Assembly (NCBI GenBank): GCA_963785245.1
Contig: CAWAUO010000002.1
Location: 1 to 64,000 of the forward strand
Reading direction: 5' to 3'
Length of the DNA stretch: 64,000 nucleotides
Source: JAHEEL01 sp963785245
GTDB taxonomy: Bacteria; Actinomycetota; Acidimicrobiia; Spongiisociales; UBA5794
This document shows positions 23,470 through 33,747 of the stretch, in pieces. The notes beneath the pieces were generated by a model. That model was not told the DNA's origin. It saw only the letters and a list, made by a program, of their open reading frames with translations, and ran no database searches. How positions within the stretch are numbered: position 1 is the stretch's first letter; each line of letters opens with the position of its first letter. The translations under genes were made by a program, and so were the position numbers.

Positions 23470-24047
23470 CACGGTTCCGATGGAGCCGACGATCTTGTGC
23501 AGATCTACGTACCTCATCCCCGTCTCGGTGGCGAAGTCCTGCAGTGCCTCGATGCCGTCGCCGCCATCAGGATTGTGCTCGGCGTAGTCGGAGACCACGA
23601 ATCCCGACAGGCGGTCGACGGCGCCAGCGAGAAGAACCGCGTCGGCGAATCGAGTGAGGATCGCCTGATTGCTTCTGTCTCATCGAGATCCGAGACCTCG
23701 GTGGGGCCATCTACCTGAACGCGGCCACTCTCGGTCGAGTCTCGCAGCTCCTCGATGACGTCCCAATGCTCGATGAGCTTGGCGGCGTCGTCGGTATCGA
23801 AGATGTCGGCGGTCGCGTCGCAGGGCCGCCCATCATCGAACACGCGGATGATCTGGATGTCGCCTGTTGGATTGCGTCGGACGAAGTCGGCGAAGAACTC
23901 GATGAACCCTTCCTCGCAGTCCTTGACCGGAGTGGGGTGGTGGGTGTATCGGTTTCCTGCGTAGGTGTTGATCGCCTCGACGCAGTCCCCGTCACGGATC
24001 GCCTCGAGGTAGAGGGCTGTTGCGTTGTCCGGTCGTTGTCCCGCAGT
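23470..24047 (-). pseudogene. remnant of a SnoaL-like (NTF2-fold) two-domain protein
   Basis: One frame reads TALYLEAIRDGDCVEAINTY, RYTHHPTPVKDCEEGFIEFF, DFVRRNPTGDIQIIRVFDDG, then DATADIFDTDDAAKLIEHWD and VDGPTEVSDLDETEA. This is the SnoaL-like predicted aldol-condensation family. The usual strand pair after VFDDGR is missing (about 15 residues). The frame then shifts and resumes as LTRFADAVLLAGAVDRLSGFV, YAEHNPDGGDGIEALQDFA, the second domain, which decays after HKIVGS. No in-frame start is present. Three lesions show true decay. Confidence 0.7.
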
Positions 24048-24117
24048 CCGGATTCATCTCCGCTCGGCAGGTCTGGCGTCCGTACAAGCGACTTCGTCAC
24101 GGCCGCTGTTGGCGGCC

Positions 24118-24543
24118 TCAGTCTTCGTCGTCCGCTTCGACACCGGCAATCATGTTCTCGATCAGGGCCATCACCGTCATAAACCACCGGTCCTGCATCA
24201 GCTCTACGTCATCGAAACGCTCTGCGGTGCTTTGTGACAAGACCGCATCGACGTCGTCACCTAGGTCCGGTTGACCGAGTCGCCCCATTTGAATCTCAAC
24301 GAGGGAACGCAGCTGCCGGGCATGCTCCGTGAGCAGGTCGGTGGACGATGCGAAGGTCTCATCTTCCATCAGCTTCACCGAAGTCGACAGTAGCGCCTGC
24401 GAACGGACCAGAAGGCGGATCGCGACGACTGCCTTGACGTTCTCAGGTGGTTCCTGACCCATCTCCCCGTACGCCACGATCGGCGTGAGCATGTCCTGGA
24501 TCATGGCCTCGAGGTCGCCGCCGATGTCCGGCGTGTCGTTCAC
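24118..24543 (-). CDS. hypothetical helical protein
   Basis: A 141-residue acidic, mostly helical protein with no family that I recognise. Segments include LEAMIQDMLTPIVAYGEMGQ, VKAVVAIRLLVRSQALLSTS and RFDDVELMQDRWFMTVMALI. The GTG at 24543 follows AGGGAG by 8 bases. It is divergent from the next gene across 97 bases. Intact frame and actinobacterial codon use support a real gene, in contrast to the decayed DNA to its left. Confidence 0.55.
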   Translation of the reverse strand: MNDTPDIGGDLEAMIQDMLTPIVAYGEMGQEPPENVKAVVAIRLLVRSQALLSTSVKLMEDETFASSTDLLTEHARQLRSLVEIQMGRLGQPDLGDDVDAVLSQSTAERFDDVELMQDRWFMTVMALIENMIAGVEADDED

Positions 24544-24640
24544 GGTGTTCTCCCTGGATCGTTGCGGCCATCCTATGGGTCCCGCCGGAACCAGCAGGAC
24601 CCGGGACCTCGTCGGTCCGTGCCCTTGATAGAGTTCCCGC

Positions 24641-25018
24641 ATGATCGCACCGATTGATACGCGGCGCCTCTGGGTCGTCTACTTCGAGGGGTTCGACTCC
24701 ACATGGATCGACTTTGGGGACTCGGAAGAGGACGCAATCGAGAGCGCTCGCGGGATCGGTTGGGACAAGCCGATCTCCGATGTCCGCTTGGAGCCGGTCA
24801 TCGCCTCTCGGGCTCTCGGTCTCGAGCATCTCAGGCATCGTGCGATCCCCAACGAGAGTCCGGACGCAATCATGCTGAAGGTCTACCCGTACGTCACTGG
24901 ATGCGGGACGAACATTGGGGAGTCATGGGTGTGGCACAGGTGGAGTGAATACGTGGATCACCCGTCACTCCTGTGTCCCGACTGTATTCCGTCAGCGTCT
25001 GCTGCGACCGACGGCTGA
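24641..25018 (+). CDS. hypothetical protein with C-terminal cysteines
   Basis: A 125-residue protein starting 6 bases after a TAGAGT hexamer (24629-24634). It has a strand-rich N-terminal half (LWVVYFEGFDSTWIDFGDSE) and a C-terminal GCGTN ... LCPDC pattern that could bind a metal. The DSEEDAIESARGIGW stretch recalls small modulators, but no family is recognised. Confidence 0.5.
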   Translation: MIAPIDTRRLWVVYFEGFDSTWIDFGDSEEDAIESARGIGWDKPISDVRLEPVIASRALGLEHLRHRAIPNESPDAIMLKVYPYVTGCGTNIGESWVWHRWSEYVDHPSLLCPDCIPSASAATDG

Positions 25019-25135
25019 AACGCGATCTCGTCTTCGAGAGACCTGCTCGGTCTCCCCGGGGACCACCGCCTCTAGTCACCGTCGACGTGGCCTCGTAGCC
25101 TCACGGCAGGTCGCGAATCTCAGTCGGAGGTGAAG

Positions 25136-26881
25136 ATGGACCCAACCCGGGTCGACCATTCCGCCCCACGACGCCCAAAGGCGATCTCCCTTGCCGCGTG
25201 GTGCCTGGTTGTCGTCTCAATGGCGTTCGCGTACTACTCCCTCGTGCCGCCACCGGCGGTCACTGCCGACGCGCCGGACACATCCTTCTCTGCGGAACGG
25301 GCGATGCAGCACGTCGCCGCTATTGCAGGTCAGCCGCACCCGATGGGCTCAGCTGCAATTGCGGAGGTACGCAGCTACCTGATCTCTGAACTTGAGAAGC
25401 TCGGCCTTCGTCCCGAGCTTCAGCCCATCACCGTTCCGGACTACTTCGGGTCGGACGGACCGGTGACGGTCGTCAATGTGATGGCAAGGATTCCGGGGCG
25501 CAGCAGCACCGGCTCGATCGCTCTCATGGCCCACTACGACACGGTCCCGACCACGGCGGGCGCCAATGACAACACTGCCGGTGTGTCGACCGTATTGGAG
25601 GCCGCCCGGGCAATCCTCAGCGGACCGGCCTTGCGCAACGACGTCGTGCTTCTCTTCACCGATGGCGAGGAACCGGCTCCCCAGTACGGCTCCAACGCGT
25701 TCGTGTCCGATAGTCCGGTCTTCGACGAAGTCGCGGCTGTTGTCAATCTCGAAGCCCTCGGCGGCTCAGGGCCGTCCATGCTTGTCGAGACCAGCGGACC
25801 GACTACATGGCTGGTTGATCGCTATGCCGCCGAGGCGCCGAACCCGACGGCGTACTCATTCATTGGTGCGACGACGGCACTCATTGGGGAGGTGGGAACC
25901 GACTTTGATGCGTTCCGCAACGCCGGGGTGCCCGGCTTCCACTTTGCCTACATGCGCGGTTCCCCGATCTACCACTCCCCTGCCGACGACCTGGATTCGG
26001 TCAATCATGATTCGCTTCAGCACCACGGTTCGAACTCACTTGCGATCGCTCGATACTTCGGCGATTCCGATTTCGCCGCTGTGTCGGATGCCGGTGAGTC
26101 GGTCTACTTCACGCTCCGACCGTTCTTCATCCAATACCCGGCCTCCTGGTCCATCGCCGCCGCACTCGTGGCATCGATGCTGCTCGTCCTACGGTGGTTC
26201 CGCACCCGGCGACCGGTGCGCTCGCCATGGCGAGTGGTGCGCGGCACCGGCGTCGCCCTCCTTGTGACGCTTGCTCTGACCATCATGTTGACCCTCGCGT
26301 GGATCCTTGTCACCGTCGTCCGGCCGACGCCGATTGTCGCCGAGAGCTATGTGTACCTCTTCTGCCTTGTGGGGTTCGGGGTTGTCCTGGCACGGTGGAT
26401 GCACGGCACGGCGATTGTGGAGCGGTACTCCGGTGGATACGGGTTCGTGGTGTTGTGGGTCGGCCTCGGTCTGCTGACGGCATTCCTCTCGCCGGGATTC
26501 AGCCCTCTCTTCGCGCTCCCGGCGTTGGCTGCGGCGACAGCCGTGAATTGGGACCCCGGTGGCCGCAATGCGCAGGTACTACTCAGGTTCGGGCTGATCG
26601 CCGTGCCAACCGTGGTCCTGATCACTCCTGCTGTGGACTTCTTCTTCCAGATGGGTCAGCCACGTCCCGGCAATCCTGATTCCAGCATTCCAGCGGTCGC
26701 GGCCGTCGCCTTCCTGCTCCTGGCGCTGGCCGGCGGCCTCCTCTGGTCCGGTTGGATATCGTCGTGGTACAGCGGCGGCTCGCACGGGCGCCACGAACCC
26801 AACGAGCAACCCGGCCGGCAGGCATCTCACTACCGAATCGAACGACGACACCTCACCGTGCACCGAAACAACGAGGGCTAG
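25136..26881 (+). CDS. M28 family membrane metallopeptidase
   Basis: A 581-residue aminopeptidase-like protein. A membrane helix at about 18-38 is followed by an extracytoplasmic M28 domain: MAHYDTVP (first zinc His/Asp), GANDNTAGV (bridging Asp), FTDGEEPAPQYG (catalytic Glu-Glu), and YHSPADD (last zinc His). Residues about 340-560 hold six to seven membrane helices, as in Fxna-like ER peptidase relatives. The ATG at 25136 is preceded by GGAGG at five bases; a GTG two codons earlier is possible. It should trim N-terminal residues of peptides outside the membrane. PEPC follows 12 bases later. Confidence 0.85.
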   Translation: MDPTRVDHSAPRRPKAISLAAWCLVVVSMAFAYYSLVPPPAVTADAPDTSFSAERAMQHVAAIAGQPHPMGSAAIAEVRSYLISELEKLGLRPELQPITVPDYFGSDGPVTVVNVMARIPGRSSTGSIALMAHYDTVPTTAGANDNTAGVSTVLEAARAILSGPALRNDVVLLFTDGEEPAPQYGSNAFVSDSPVFDEVAAVVNLEALGGSGPSMLVETSGPTTWLVDRYAAEAPNPTAYSFIGATTALIGEVGTDFDAFRNAGVPGFHFAYMRGSPIYHSPADDLDSVNHDSLQHHGSNSLAIARYFGDSDFAAVSDAGESVYFTLRPFFIQYPASWSIAAALVASMLLVLRWFRTRRPVRSPWRVVRGTGVALLVTLALTIMLTLAWILVTVVRPTPIVAESYVYLFCLVGFGVVLARWMHGTAIVERYSGGYGFVVLWVGLGLLTAFLSPGFSPLFALPALAAATAVNWDPGGRNAQVLLRFGLIAVPTVVLITPAVDFFFQMGQPRPGNPDSSIPAVAAVAFLLLALAGGLLWSGWISSWYSGGSHGRHEPNEQPGRQASHYRIERRHLTVHRNNEG

Positions 26882-26893
26882 CCTCGACGCCAC

Positions 26894-29621
26894 ATGGATA
26901 CCCACTCACCAGACGAACGACTACGAGCTGACATTCGGCGCCTCGGCATGCAGCTCGGGGACGCACTCACCCGACAACACGGCCCAGAACTCATTGGTCT
27001 CGTCGAAGAAGTCCGCTCCCTCACCAAGGCCACGCGCGGCGAACGAAGACGCAGCTGCGGCATCCAATCTGCACGACGTTCTCTCGGAACTCGACCTCGA
27101 TCATGCCACGAACCTGGTACGGGCGTTCTCAGCCTATTTCCATCTGGCGAACGTCGCAGAGCAGACGCATCGCATCGACGACCTCGCCATGGCGGACCGT
27201 GGACGCACGTTCGCCGACACGGTCGACAGGATTGTCAGCTCCGGCCCAGATCCCGACCTCGTGGCCGAGATCATCGAGCGCCTCGAATTGCGGCCGGTCT
27301 TCACCGCCCATCCGACCGAGGCGGTCCGACGCACCCTCTTGACAAAGCTCGGCAGGATCGCCCACCTGCTGACCGCCCGCAACGGCGCCGACCTGTCCAC
27401 GGCGAAGCGGAAGAGGATCGACCGCAGGATCGCCGAGATCATCGATCAGATGTGGCAAACGGACGAGCTCAGGGCCAACCGACCGGAGCCGATCGATGAA
27501 GCCCGATCCGCGATGTTCTACCTGGACCAGCTCGCCATGGACGTGCTCCCCGATCTCGCGGAAGAAGTCGCGATCGGTCTCGAACGCTTGGGTCGCGGCC
27601 TCGACTCGCCCCTGGCGCCGATTCGCTTCGGGACCTGGGTAGGCGGCGATCGAGATGGGAATCCCGCCGTTACCCCCGAAGTGACAATGCGGGTGCTCGA
27701 AGCGCAGCATGACTACGCCCTGCGCGGGCTCATCTCCCAGGTAGAGACGCTTGCGAAAGAGCTCTCCTCGTCGTCGCGGCTGCGCCGGGTCACGGATGAA
27801 CTCAACGGGACGCTCGAGGCTGATCGCCAGGTACTACCAGAGGTGTGGCTGCGATTCCACTCGCTCAATCGGGAGGAGCCCTACCGGCTCAAGTGTGCCT
27901 ACATCCATCAGCGCCTTGTGAACACACGCGTCCGGTACGCTGCGGGGGCCCGACATGTTCCGGGTGAGGACTACAGCAGCAGCCAGGACCTGCTCGATGA
28001 ACTCGGCGTGTTGCACCGCTCCCTCCATGCTGATGCGGGACAGCTCATTGCCGATGGAGTCTTGCTTCGGCTCATGCGAACCGTCAGCACCTTCGGCTTT
28101 CACCTGGCGACGATGGACATCCGCGAGCACTCCGCTCGTCACCACGAGGTCCTCAATCAGCTCTACGGCAGGGTCGGTGTCGACTACGGCGCCACGACCG
28201 GCACGGATCGTATCCGGCTCCTCAGCGACGAGCTGAGCGACGCTCGCCCGATCGCCGCACCGACGGTTGCTCTCGCCGGGTCGGCCACCAACACGATTGG
28301 GACATTCCACACCGTTCGAGATGCTATCGATCGATTCGGGCCCGCCACCATCCAGTCCTACATCATCTCGATGACCGACGACGAGGCGGACGTGCTGGCG
28401 GCTGCTGTGCTGGCTCGTGATGCCGGCCTCATCGACCTGTACAGCGGAGTCGCTCGGATCGGCTTCGTTCCGCTCTTCGAGACCATCGACGGTCTCCGTC
28501 GAGCAGGCGATGTTCTGGACAGCTTGTTGTCCTGCGCGCCGTACCGAGAGATCGTCAGGTTGAGAGGCGATGTCCAGGAGGTCATGCTCGGCTACTCGGA
28601 CTCGAACAAGATTGGGGGTATCACGACGTCGCAATGGGAGATCTACAAGGCCCAACGCCGCCTCTACAACGCCGCCCGCCGGCACGGCGTCTCACTGGAG
28701 CTCTTCCACGGTCGAGGTGGGACAATTGGTCGTGGTGGCGGACCCACCCACCAGGCGATCCTGGCGCAGCCATTCGGAACGGTGGACGGACGTGTGAAGG
28801 TCACCGAACAGGGTGAGATCATCTCCGACAAGTACGGCCTGCCATCGCTGGCCTATCGCAATCTCGAACTGGCATTGTCGTCGGTACTCGAGGCATCGCT
28901 CCTCCACAGGCAGGCTCGACAGCCGAAGGACGTGCTGGACCGCTGGACCTCCACGATGGAAGCGTTCTCAGAAGCAGCGTTCACGAGCTATCGAGACCTC
29001 GTGGAAGCGCCAGGGTTGATCGAGTACTTCCTCGCCGCGACACCCGTGGAGGAGCTCGCGGACATGAACATCGGCTCCCGACCCTCGCGGCGTCCGGGAG
29101 GTGGTGCCGGACTCGACGACCTGCGGGCCATCCCCTGGGTGTTCGGCTGGACACAGTCGCGCCAGATCGTTCCCGGTTGGTACGGAGTCGGCACCGGACT
29201 GGAGACGATGCGCCACAACGGAGCGTGGGACGTCGTCGAGGAAATGCACGACCAGTTCCTCTTCCTCCAGACGTTCATTTCCAACGTTGAGATGATGCTC
29301 GCAAAGACTGACCTAGAGATCGCATCTCGCTATGTCCGGGAGCTGGTGGACGCCCGGCACCATCACTTCCTCGATCGCATTCGAGGCGAGTACGAACGCA
29401 CGGTTGTCGAGGTTCAACGGTTGACCGGTGCTGGCATTCTCGACCGCTTGCCGGTGCTCCAGCGGACCCTGTCGGTTCGTGACCACTACCTCGACCCCCT
29501 CAATCTCCTCCAGGCCTCGCTGCTTGCACGGCGTCGTGCCGGGGAGGATGACCCCGCCCTGGAACGGGCTCTTCTGCTCACGGTGAACGGTATCGCAGCA
29601 GGGATGCGAAACACGGGATGA
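26894..29621 (+). CDS. ppc: phosphoenolpyruvate carboxylase (frameshifted near N-terminus)
   Basis: PEPC fixes bicarbonate onto PEP to give oxaloacetate and refills the TCA cycle. The first frame (26894 to about 27045) reads DERLRADIRRLGMQLGDALT and LVEEVRSLTKATRG, the normal start. Then the frame changes and runs intact to 29621. Active-site blocks are FTAHPTEAVRR, TWVGGDRDGNP, MLGYSDSNKIGGI, FHGRGGTIGRGGGP and IPWVFGWTQSR, ending in the family's AAGMRNTG. The shift lies near 27041-27048, where removing one base of GAACGAAG gives a continuous frame of about 909 residues. All catalytic residues are intact, so a sequencing error is likely. A TAGCCT hexamer ends 9 bases before the ATG. Confidence 0.92.
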
Positions 29622-29645
29622 CTGCGGCGGCGCGCATGCTGGCGG

Positions 29646-30464
29646 TCATTCGTCCACGGTCACGAAGTCGATGAGTTGTTCCACGGCGTTGACGAGCGGC
29701 GTCTCGATGTCTCGGTAGGAGTCGACCGAGCCCAGAACGCTCCTCCAAAAGGACCCCGACGGCACGTCGAGGCCGAGGCGGCGAACAACGCCTTCCTTCC
29801 ACGGTTCACCGTGCGGCACCTCCGGCCACGCTGCAATGTCGATCGCTCGGGGTTTGACAGCAGCCCAGATGTCGACGTAGGGATGACCGCAGATGAGCAC
29901 GTTGCGATCCCGAATCGTGTCGGCGATGCGGGACTCCTTGGAACCATCCACCAGGTGATCGAGGAGGATCCCAAGGCGGCGGTGAGGCCGAGGACGAAAG
30001 CCGGCGACCGCCGAGGACAGGTCATCGGCTCCATGCAGCGGTTCGACCGCCACGGCTGCTTCTCGGAGGTCATCGCCCCAGATCTTCTCGATCAACTCGG
30101 CGTCGTGGATGCCCTCGACCCAGATGCGGCTCGCCCGAGCGGTGCGCGCCCGGGACGCATCTCTCTCGATGGAACCGGAGGCGCCGAAACGGAGCGCTGC
30201 CCGCTTGGTGGCTGCAGGTTCTCGCATGGCGACGCGAGAACCGTTGTGCATGAATGCGCCGTCATGGGCCGGGAAGGATTGCTGCTCGCCCCACTGACTT
30301 GTGAGGACGACATCGCCACCCTGGGTGAATTCAGCCACGGTTCCCGCAAAGCCGGAACCGGTGTGCTTCAGGGTCATTCCGGCTCGAACTTCGAGCAGGC
30401 GGTACTCCCGCTTGTTGAAGTCGGCGAGCACGTCGTCCTGAGCCCATCGGTCCTGCTTCGGCAT
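29646..30464 (-). CDS. DUF3097 family protein
   Basis: A 272-residue protein of the actinobacterial DUF3097 family. Typical segments are RASRIWVEGIHDAELIEKIWGDDLRE, a TOPRIM-like pattern with conserved Glu, and RLGILLDHLVDGSKESRI. The TOPRIM resemblance hints at nucleic-acid metal chemistry, but function is unproven. The ATG (MPKQDRWAQDD) is 8 bases after TACGCT (30478-30473) with no Shine-Dalgarno. It converges on PEPC with a 24-base gap. Confidence 0.85.
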   Translation of the reverse strand: MPKQDRWAQDDVLADFNKREYRLLEVRAGMTLKHTGSGFAGTVAEFTQGGDVVLTSQWGEQQSFPAHDGAFMHNGSRVAMREPAATKRAALRFGASGSIERDASRARTARASRIWVEGIHDAELIEKIWGDDLREAAVAVEPLHGADDLSSAVAGFRPRPHRRLGILLDHLVDGSKESRIADTIRDRNVLICGHPYVDIWAAVKPRAIDIAAWPEVPHGEPWKEGVVRRLGLDVPSGSFWRSVLGSVDSYRDIETPLVNAVEQLIDFVTVDE

Positions 30465-30549
30465 GGCCGGGCAGCGTAGCCCGGGTCGGGCCAACCCCTG
30501 CGTATCGGTCGGCGGTTCCGCAGCGGTCGCGACCGCTGCGTCTCGTTGA

Positions 30550-31152
30550 CTAGGCCAAGGGCGCTGCGGCGAACGGTTCGGCGAACCGTACGCACCACAC
30601 CATCACCGTGCGATGCACAGCTGGGTCGAACTCCGGTGGCAGTTCGTAATTCTGGCCGCCGACGTTGCCCTTGATCTTCCCGAGGTCGAGGTAGTCGGGC
30701 GGAGTTCCTCCTTCGTAGTCCTCGGTCGGGAGGACCCAGACGAAGAGATCGGGGCCATTCTGGATGTCGGTGTCGTCTTCGAACCGGAGAACGTATCGCC
30801 CGTCTTGTTCGTAGACGGTTGCCGTGCCTTCGGCCGAGTGATCGATGCCGTAGAAGCTGCCGGTAATCACCTCAACCGGTCCCGATGGTGCCGCGGTCGT
30901 GGTTGTGGACGCCTGCGTCGTCGACGTCACCGTGCCTTCCGGCGCCGTTGTGTCGGTCGGAGGTGTTGTTGTCGTCGTGGTCGTTGGCGGGGCGGTCTCC
31001 GTCGTCACCGTGGTGAACGCGTCGGCGAGTGATTCATCCACCGCGTCGTCGACAAAGAGCTTGTCCGGTCGGAACGCCAAGAAAGCAAGGACGACGACGG
31101 CAATGCCGACGCCGGCCAGCAGCCACCGATAGCGCTTCAGGAAGTTGGCCAT
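30550..31152 (-). CDS. DM13 domain membrane-anchored protein
   Basis: A 200-residue protein with an N-terminal membrane anchor (residues 8-27), a Thr/Pro-rich linker (about 45-92) and a C-terminal DM13 domain: ITGSFYGIDHSAEGTATVYE, GPDLFVWVLPTEDYEGGT and VMVWCVRFAEPF with the conserved Cys. DM13 domains are cytochrome-like or electron-carrier-like extracellular modules of uncertain role. The start MANFLKRY follows GAGAGGACC. It is divergent from purU. Confidence 0.8.
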   Translation of the reverse strand: MANFLKRYRWLLAGVGIAVVVLAFLAFRPDKLFVDDAVDESLADAFTTVTTETAPPTTTTTTTPPTDTTAPEGTVTSTTQASTTTTAAPSGPVEVITGSFYGIDHSAEGTATVYEQDGRYVLRFEDDTDIQNGPDLFVWVLPTEDYEGGTPPDYLDLGKIKGNVGGQNYELPPEFDPAVHRTVMVWCVRFAEPFAAAPLA

Positions 31153-31282
31153 GTTGGTCCTCTCGTAATGTCCTGGTGACAACCACGAGCGTACGGAGGA
31201 GTGTTCCAGATCGAGCGGGTGTTCCGCGTTTGTTCACATACACACAGAGCGTTCAGTCGGCGTGCGGTAGCCTCTTGGAGCC

Positions 31283-32128
31283 ATGAACGAATTCATCCTC
31301 ACCCTGACCTGTGCTGACGCCCGCGGCATCGTCGCCAGCTTCGCTACCGGCCTGCTCGAACTCGACGCCAACATCATCGCGAACAAGCAGTTCACGGATC
31401 ATGCGACGAACACCTTTGTGATGCGCACCGTGTTCGAGGACGACCTCGACGATCCAGGGGCGATTGCCGCTCATCTCGAGGATCGGGTGCGGGAGTTCGA
31501 CGCAACGCTGCGGGTGCGTCGTGCGGACGATCACCCGCGTGTCATGATTCTGGTCTCGAAGTACGACCACTGTCTGCTCGATCTGCTCATTCGGCACCAC
31601 TCGGGCGAACTGAAGGCCGACATCCCGATCGTCGTCTCCAACCATGAGGACCTCCGGTCAACGGTTGAGCGCGAGGGCATCGAGTTCCGCTACATCCCGA
31701 TCACTCCCGACACGCGTGACGCAGCCGACGCCGAGCTGCTTGCCCTGATCGACGAGCAGAACATCGATCTCGTCGTGCTCGCCCGCTACATGCAGATCCT
31801 CAGCCCCGAGGTCTGCGACCGCCTCGCGGGGCGCATCATCAACATCCACCACTCGTTCCTGCCCGGCTTCAAGGGAGGTCGGCCATACCACCAGGCATGG
31901 GAACGCGGTGTGAAGCTGATCGGCGCAACGGCCCACTATGTCACCGCCGAGCTTGATGAGGGCCCGATCATCACGCAGGATGTCACGCCCGTCAATCATG
32001 CCGACACGCCCGTCTCCATGGTCACGGCCGGGCGCGATATCGAGCGTCTGGTGTTGTCAAGGGCGGTGCGCGCCCATGTTGAGGAGCGCGTGTTCCTCAT
32101 CGGTCACCGGACCGTGGTGTTCTCCTAG
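31283..32128 (+). CDS. purU: formyltetrahydrofolate deformylase
   Basis: A 281-residue enzyme that hydrolyses 10-formyl-THF to THF and formate, balancing one-carbon pools. Residues 1-80 form an ACT domain (FILTLTCADARGIVASF). The C-terminal formyltransferase-type domain carries VLARYMQILSP, NIHHSFLPGFKGGRPYHQA with the catalytic His, and GATAHYVTAELDEGPII with the catalytic Asp. The ATG is 9 bases after TAGCCT (31268-31273) and also has GGAG at six bases. Intact and full length. Confidence 0.95.
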   Translation: MNEFILTLTCADARGIVASFATGLLELDANIIANKQFTDHATNTFVMRTVFEDDLDDPGAIAAHLEDRVREFDATLRVRRADDHPRVMILVSKYDHCLLDLLIRHHSGELKADIPIVVSNHEDLRSTVEREGIEFRYIPITPDTRDAADAELLALIDEQNIDLVVLARYMQILSPEVCDRLAGRIINIHHSFLPGFKGGRPYHQAWERGVKLIGATAHYVTAELDEGPIITQDVTPVNHADTPVSMVTAGRDIERLVLSRAVRAHVEERVFLIGHRTVVFS

Positions 32129-32139
32129 AAGAAACGTGG

Positions 32140-32592
32140 CTACAACGGCGCTTCGGCAGTAGCCGCGATGTCGGCGAGATCCTGCTCAAAGGCCTTCTTC
32201 GTGGCTTTGGCGAACAATCGCCCGACGGTCGCCGACATGACCTTCGATATAGTCCCGGTCGCCGTGCCGCTGAACGTCATCGTGAGGAGACTCCCGTCCC
32301 CGTCCGGTTCGATGAGCTGTGAAGTCCGGTACTCGGTGCCGTGGGAGTTTGCTTCGACCACATAGGAGCGGCCGGGCTCGAACTCGGTGACCCACATGTC
32401 CTCGGTGGCCGTGCGACCAAACAGGGTGCGCGTCTCGCGCCACGTCGTGCCAAGCCCGAACCCGGTGCCGTCATCGAGTCGCTCAACGCTCTCGATTCCG
32501 CTGACCGTCTGAGGGAATGCCTCAAGATCGGTCATCAGAGCCCACACCGTCTCGGTCGGTGCGTCGATATGCCTCGTACAAGTGACTTCCAC
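32140..32592 (-). CDS. SRPBCC family protein
   Basis: A 150-residue polyketide-cyclase/START-like protein: VEVTCTRHIDAPTETVWALM, FPQTVSGIESVERLDDG, then strands TWRETRTLFGRTATEDMWV and a long C-terminal helix (ATKKAFEQDLADIAA). The ligand is unknown. The GTG at 32592 follows GGGGAGG. It converges on purU (11-base gap). Confidence 0.75.
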   Translation of the reverse strand: MEVTCTRHIDAPTETVWALMTDLEAFPQTVSGIESVERLDDGTGFGLGTTWRETRTLFGRTATEDMWVTEFEPGRSYVVEANSHGTEYRTSQLIEPDGDGSLLTMTFSGTATGTISKVMSATVGRLFAKATKKAFEQDLADIAATAEAPL

Positions 32593-32674
32593 GTGATCCT
32601 CCCCAGACTGCGTCCGAAGGATATCCGGTCGCGGCATTGGCGCAAGAGCCGGTGCCCCCGGTCCGCTCCGGCGG

Positions 32675-33706
32675 CTACCAACGGGCGCGGGCCTCTTCGG
32701 CGAACCCGAGGATCTGCTCAACACGGAGGACCGAGCCGTCGCCATCGGGGACTGTTCCCGTCCAATGACCAAAGACCTGATGCACTTCGTTCGTGAGCAC
32801 ACCGAGATTGGTGTTGGCGTGCCGGTCGTGGAGCGGCGTCAACATCAGGTCGAGGGTCAGATCTTGCGACCGGACCTGCCACGGTTCGAGCGGCTGATCC
32901 CAGTCGTAGAGCCACTCGAGCTCTTCTCCGATCTTGAGCAGCCGACCATCGATCAAGATCCCGTTCTCGGTGAAGCCGGTGTTGTCGGTCCATTTCCCAC
33001 CAATCTGCACACCAACGACTTCGCCGCTCGTCGTGTGGCCGGCGCCGCCGCCCCAGTTCCATTGGGTCTGATAGGGCCATCGCCCCCGGCCGATGTCGAG
33101 AATCCCCCATGCCTCGCCAGCCGAGCCACCGAAATCGATCGTACGGTCGCCAAGAGTGACGGAACCAGTCGCCGGTCGCGCCTGGTGCTTCGAGGTGAAC
33201 TGGAACTGGGTCTTCGACCAGGGAATCACCACGTTGAGTGATTCGTGTCCGAGTGGTGCCGCAACGGATACCGAGAGGCTCGCATTGGCGCCGTTCTTCT
33301 CGATCCAATGCGCCGATAGATCGGTTGCGTTGTCGCCGTAGTCGATGGAGACACCCAGATTCCGGCTTGAGTATTCGAGCCGACCCGTAGCCGGATCGTC
33401 CGGCAACTCGATGCCGCGTCCGAGTGGCACCATGGCCGATCGACCGCCCATTCGATGGGTCGCCGGCTCGAGCCAGTCAACGGTCACCAATCCCAGGTAG
33501 TCGATGTCGGCGATGGTGACCGCGACGACGAGCTCTTCTGACTGGATCGCCCAGTAATCCCAACGCTTGGTCCGGCCCCATCGGCCGGCAAGGTTCGCTC
33601 GGTGGAGGAGCGACCGCGACCAGCCTCTCGCCGCTGGATTGAGATGCAACCCGTCAACATCGCAGAGGTCGATCGCTTCGGTGATTTCGTGTTCGCGCGT
33701 GGTCAC
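32675..33706 (-). CDS. DUF2804 family protein
   Basis: A 343-residue member of DUF2804, a lipocalin-like beta-rich family of unknown function. Typical segments are KRWDYWAIQSEELVVAVTIADIDYLG, DYGDNATDLSAHW, IPWSKTQFQFTSKHQARPA and WNWGGGAGHTTSGEVVG. The start is uncertain: GTG at 33706 is used, while TTG at 33718 would add four residues; neither has a good Shine-Dalgarno. It lies 41 bases after the Clp-N gene and may be cotranscribed with it. Confidence 0.78.
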   Translation of the reverse strand: MTTREHEITEAIDLCDVDGLHLNPAARGWSRSLLHRANLAGRWGRTKRWDYWAIQSEELVVAVTIADIDYLGLVTVDWLEPATHRMGGRSAMVPLGRGIELPDDPATGRLEYSSRNLGVSIDYGDNATDLSAHWIEKNGANASLSVSVAAPLGHESLNVVIPWSKTQFQFTSKHQARPATGSVTLGDRTIDFGGSAGEAWGILDIGRGRWPYQTQWNWGGGAGHTTSGEVVGVQIGGKWTDNTGFTENGILIDGRLLKIGEELEWLYDWDQPLEPWQVRSQDLTLDLMLTPLHDRHANTNLGVLTNEVHQVFGHWTGTVPDGDGSVLRVEQILGFAEEARARW

Positions 33707-33747
33707 GGCACTAGTCAACCATGTTGCACGCAGGCCACATTCGAAGA

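Noticed and set aside
23320..23718. Plus-strand 132-residue frame (MESIQINDPDCSLSEPE...) as a gene
   Set aside because: A GAAGAAGG precedes the ATG, but its second half is simply the antisense of the SnoaL-like second domain and no family fits.
33093..33341. Plus-strand frame opposite DUF2804
   Set aside because: It is an antisense shadow; the minus-strand family motifs are continuous through it.
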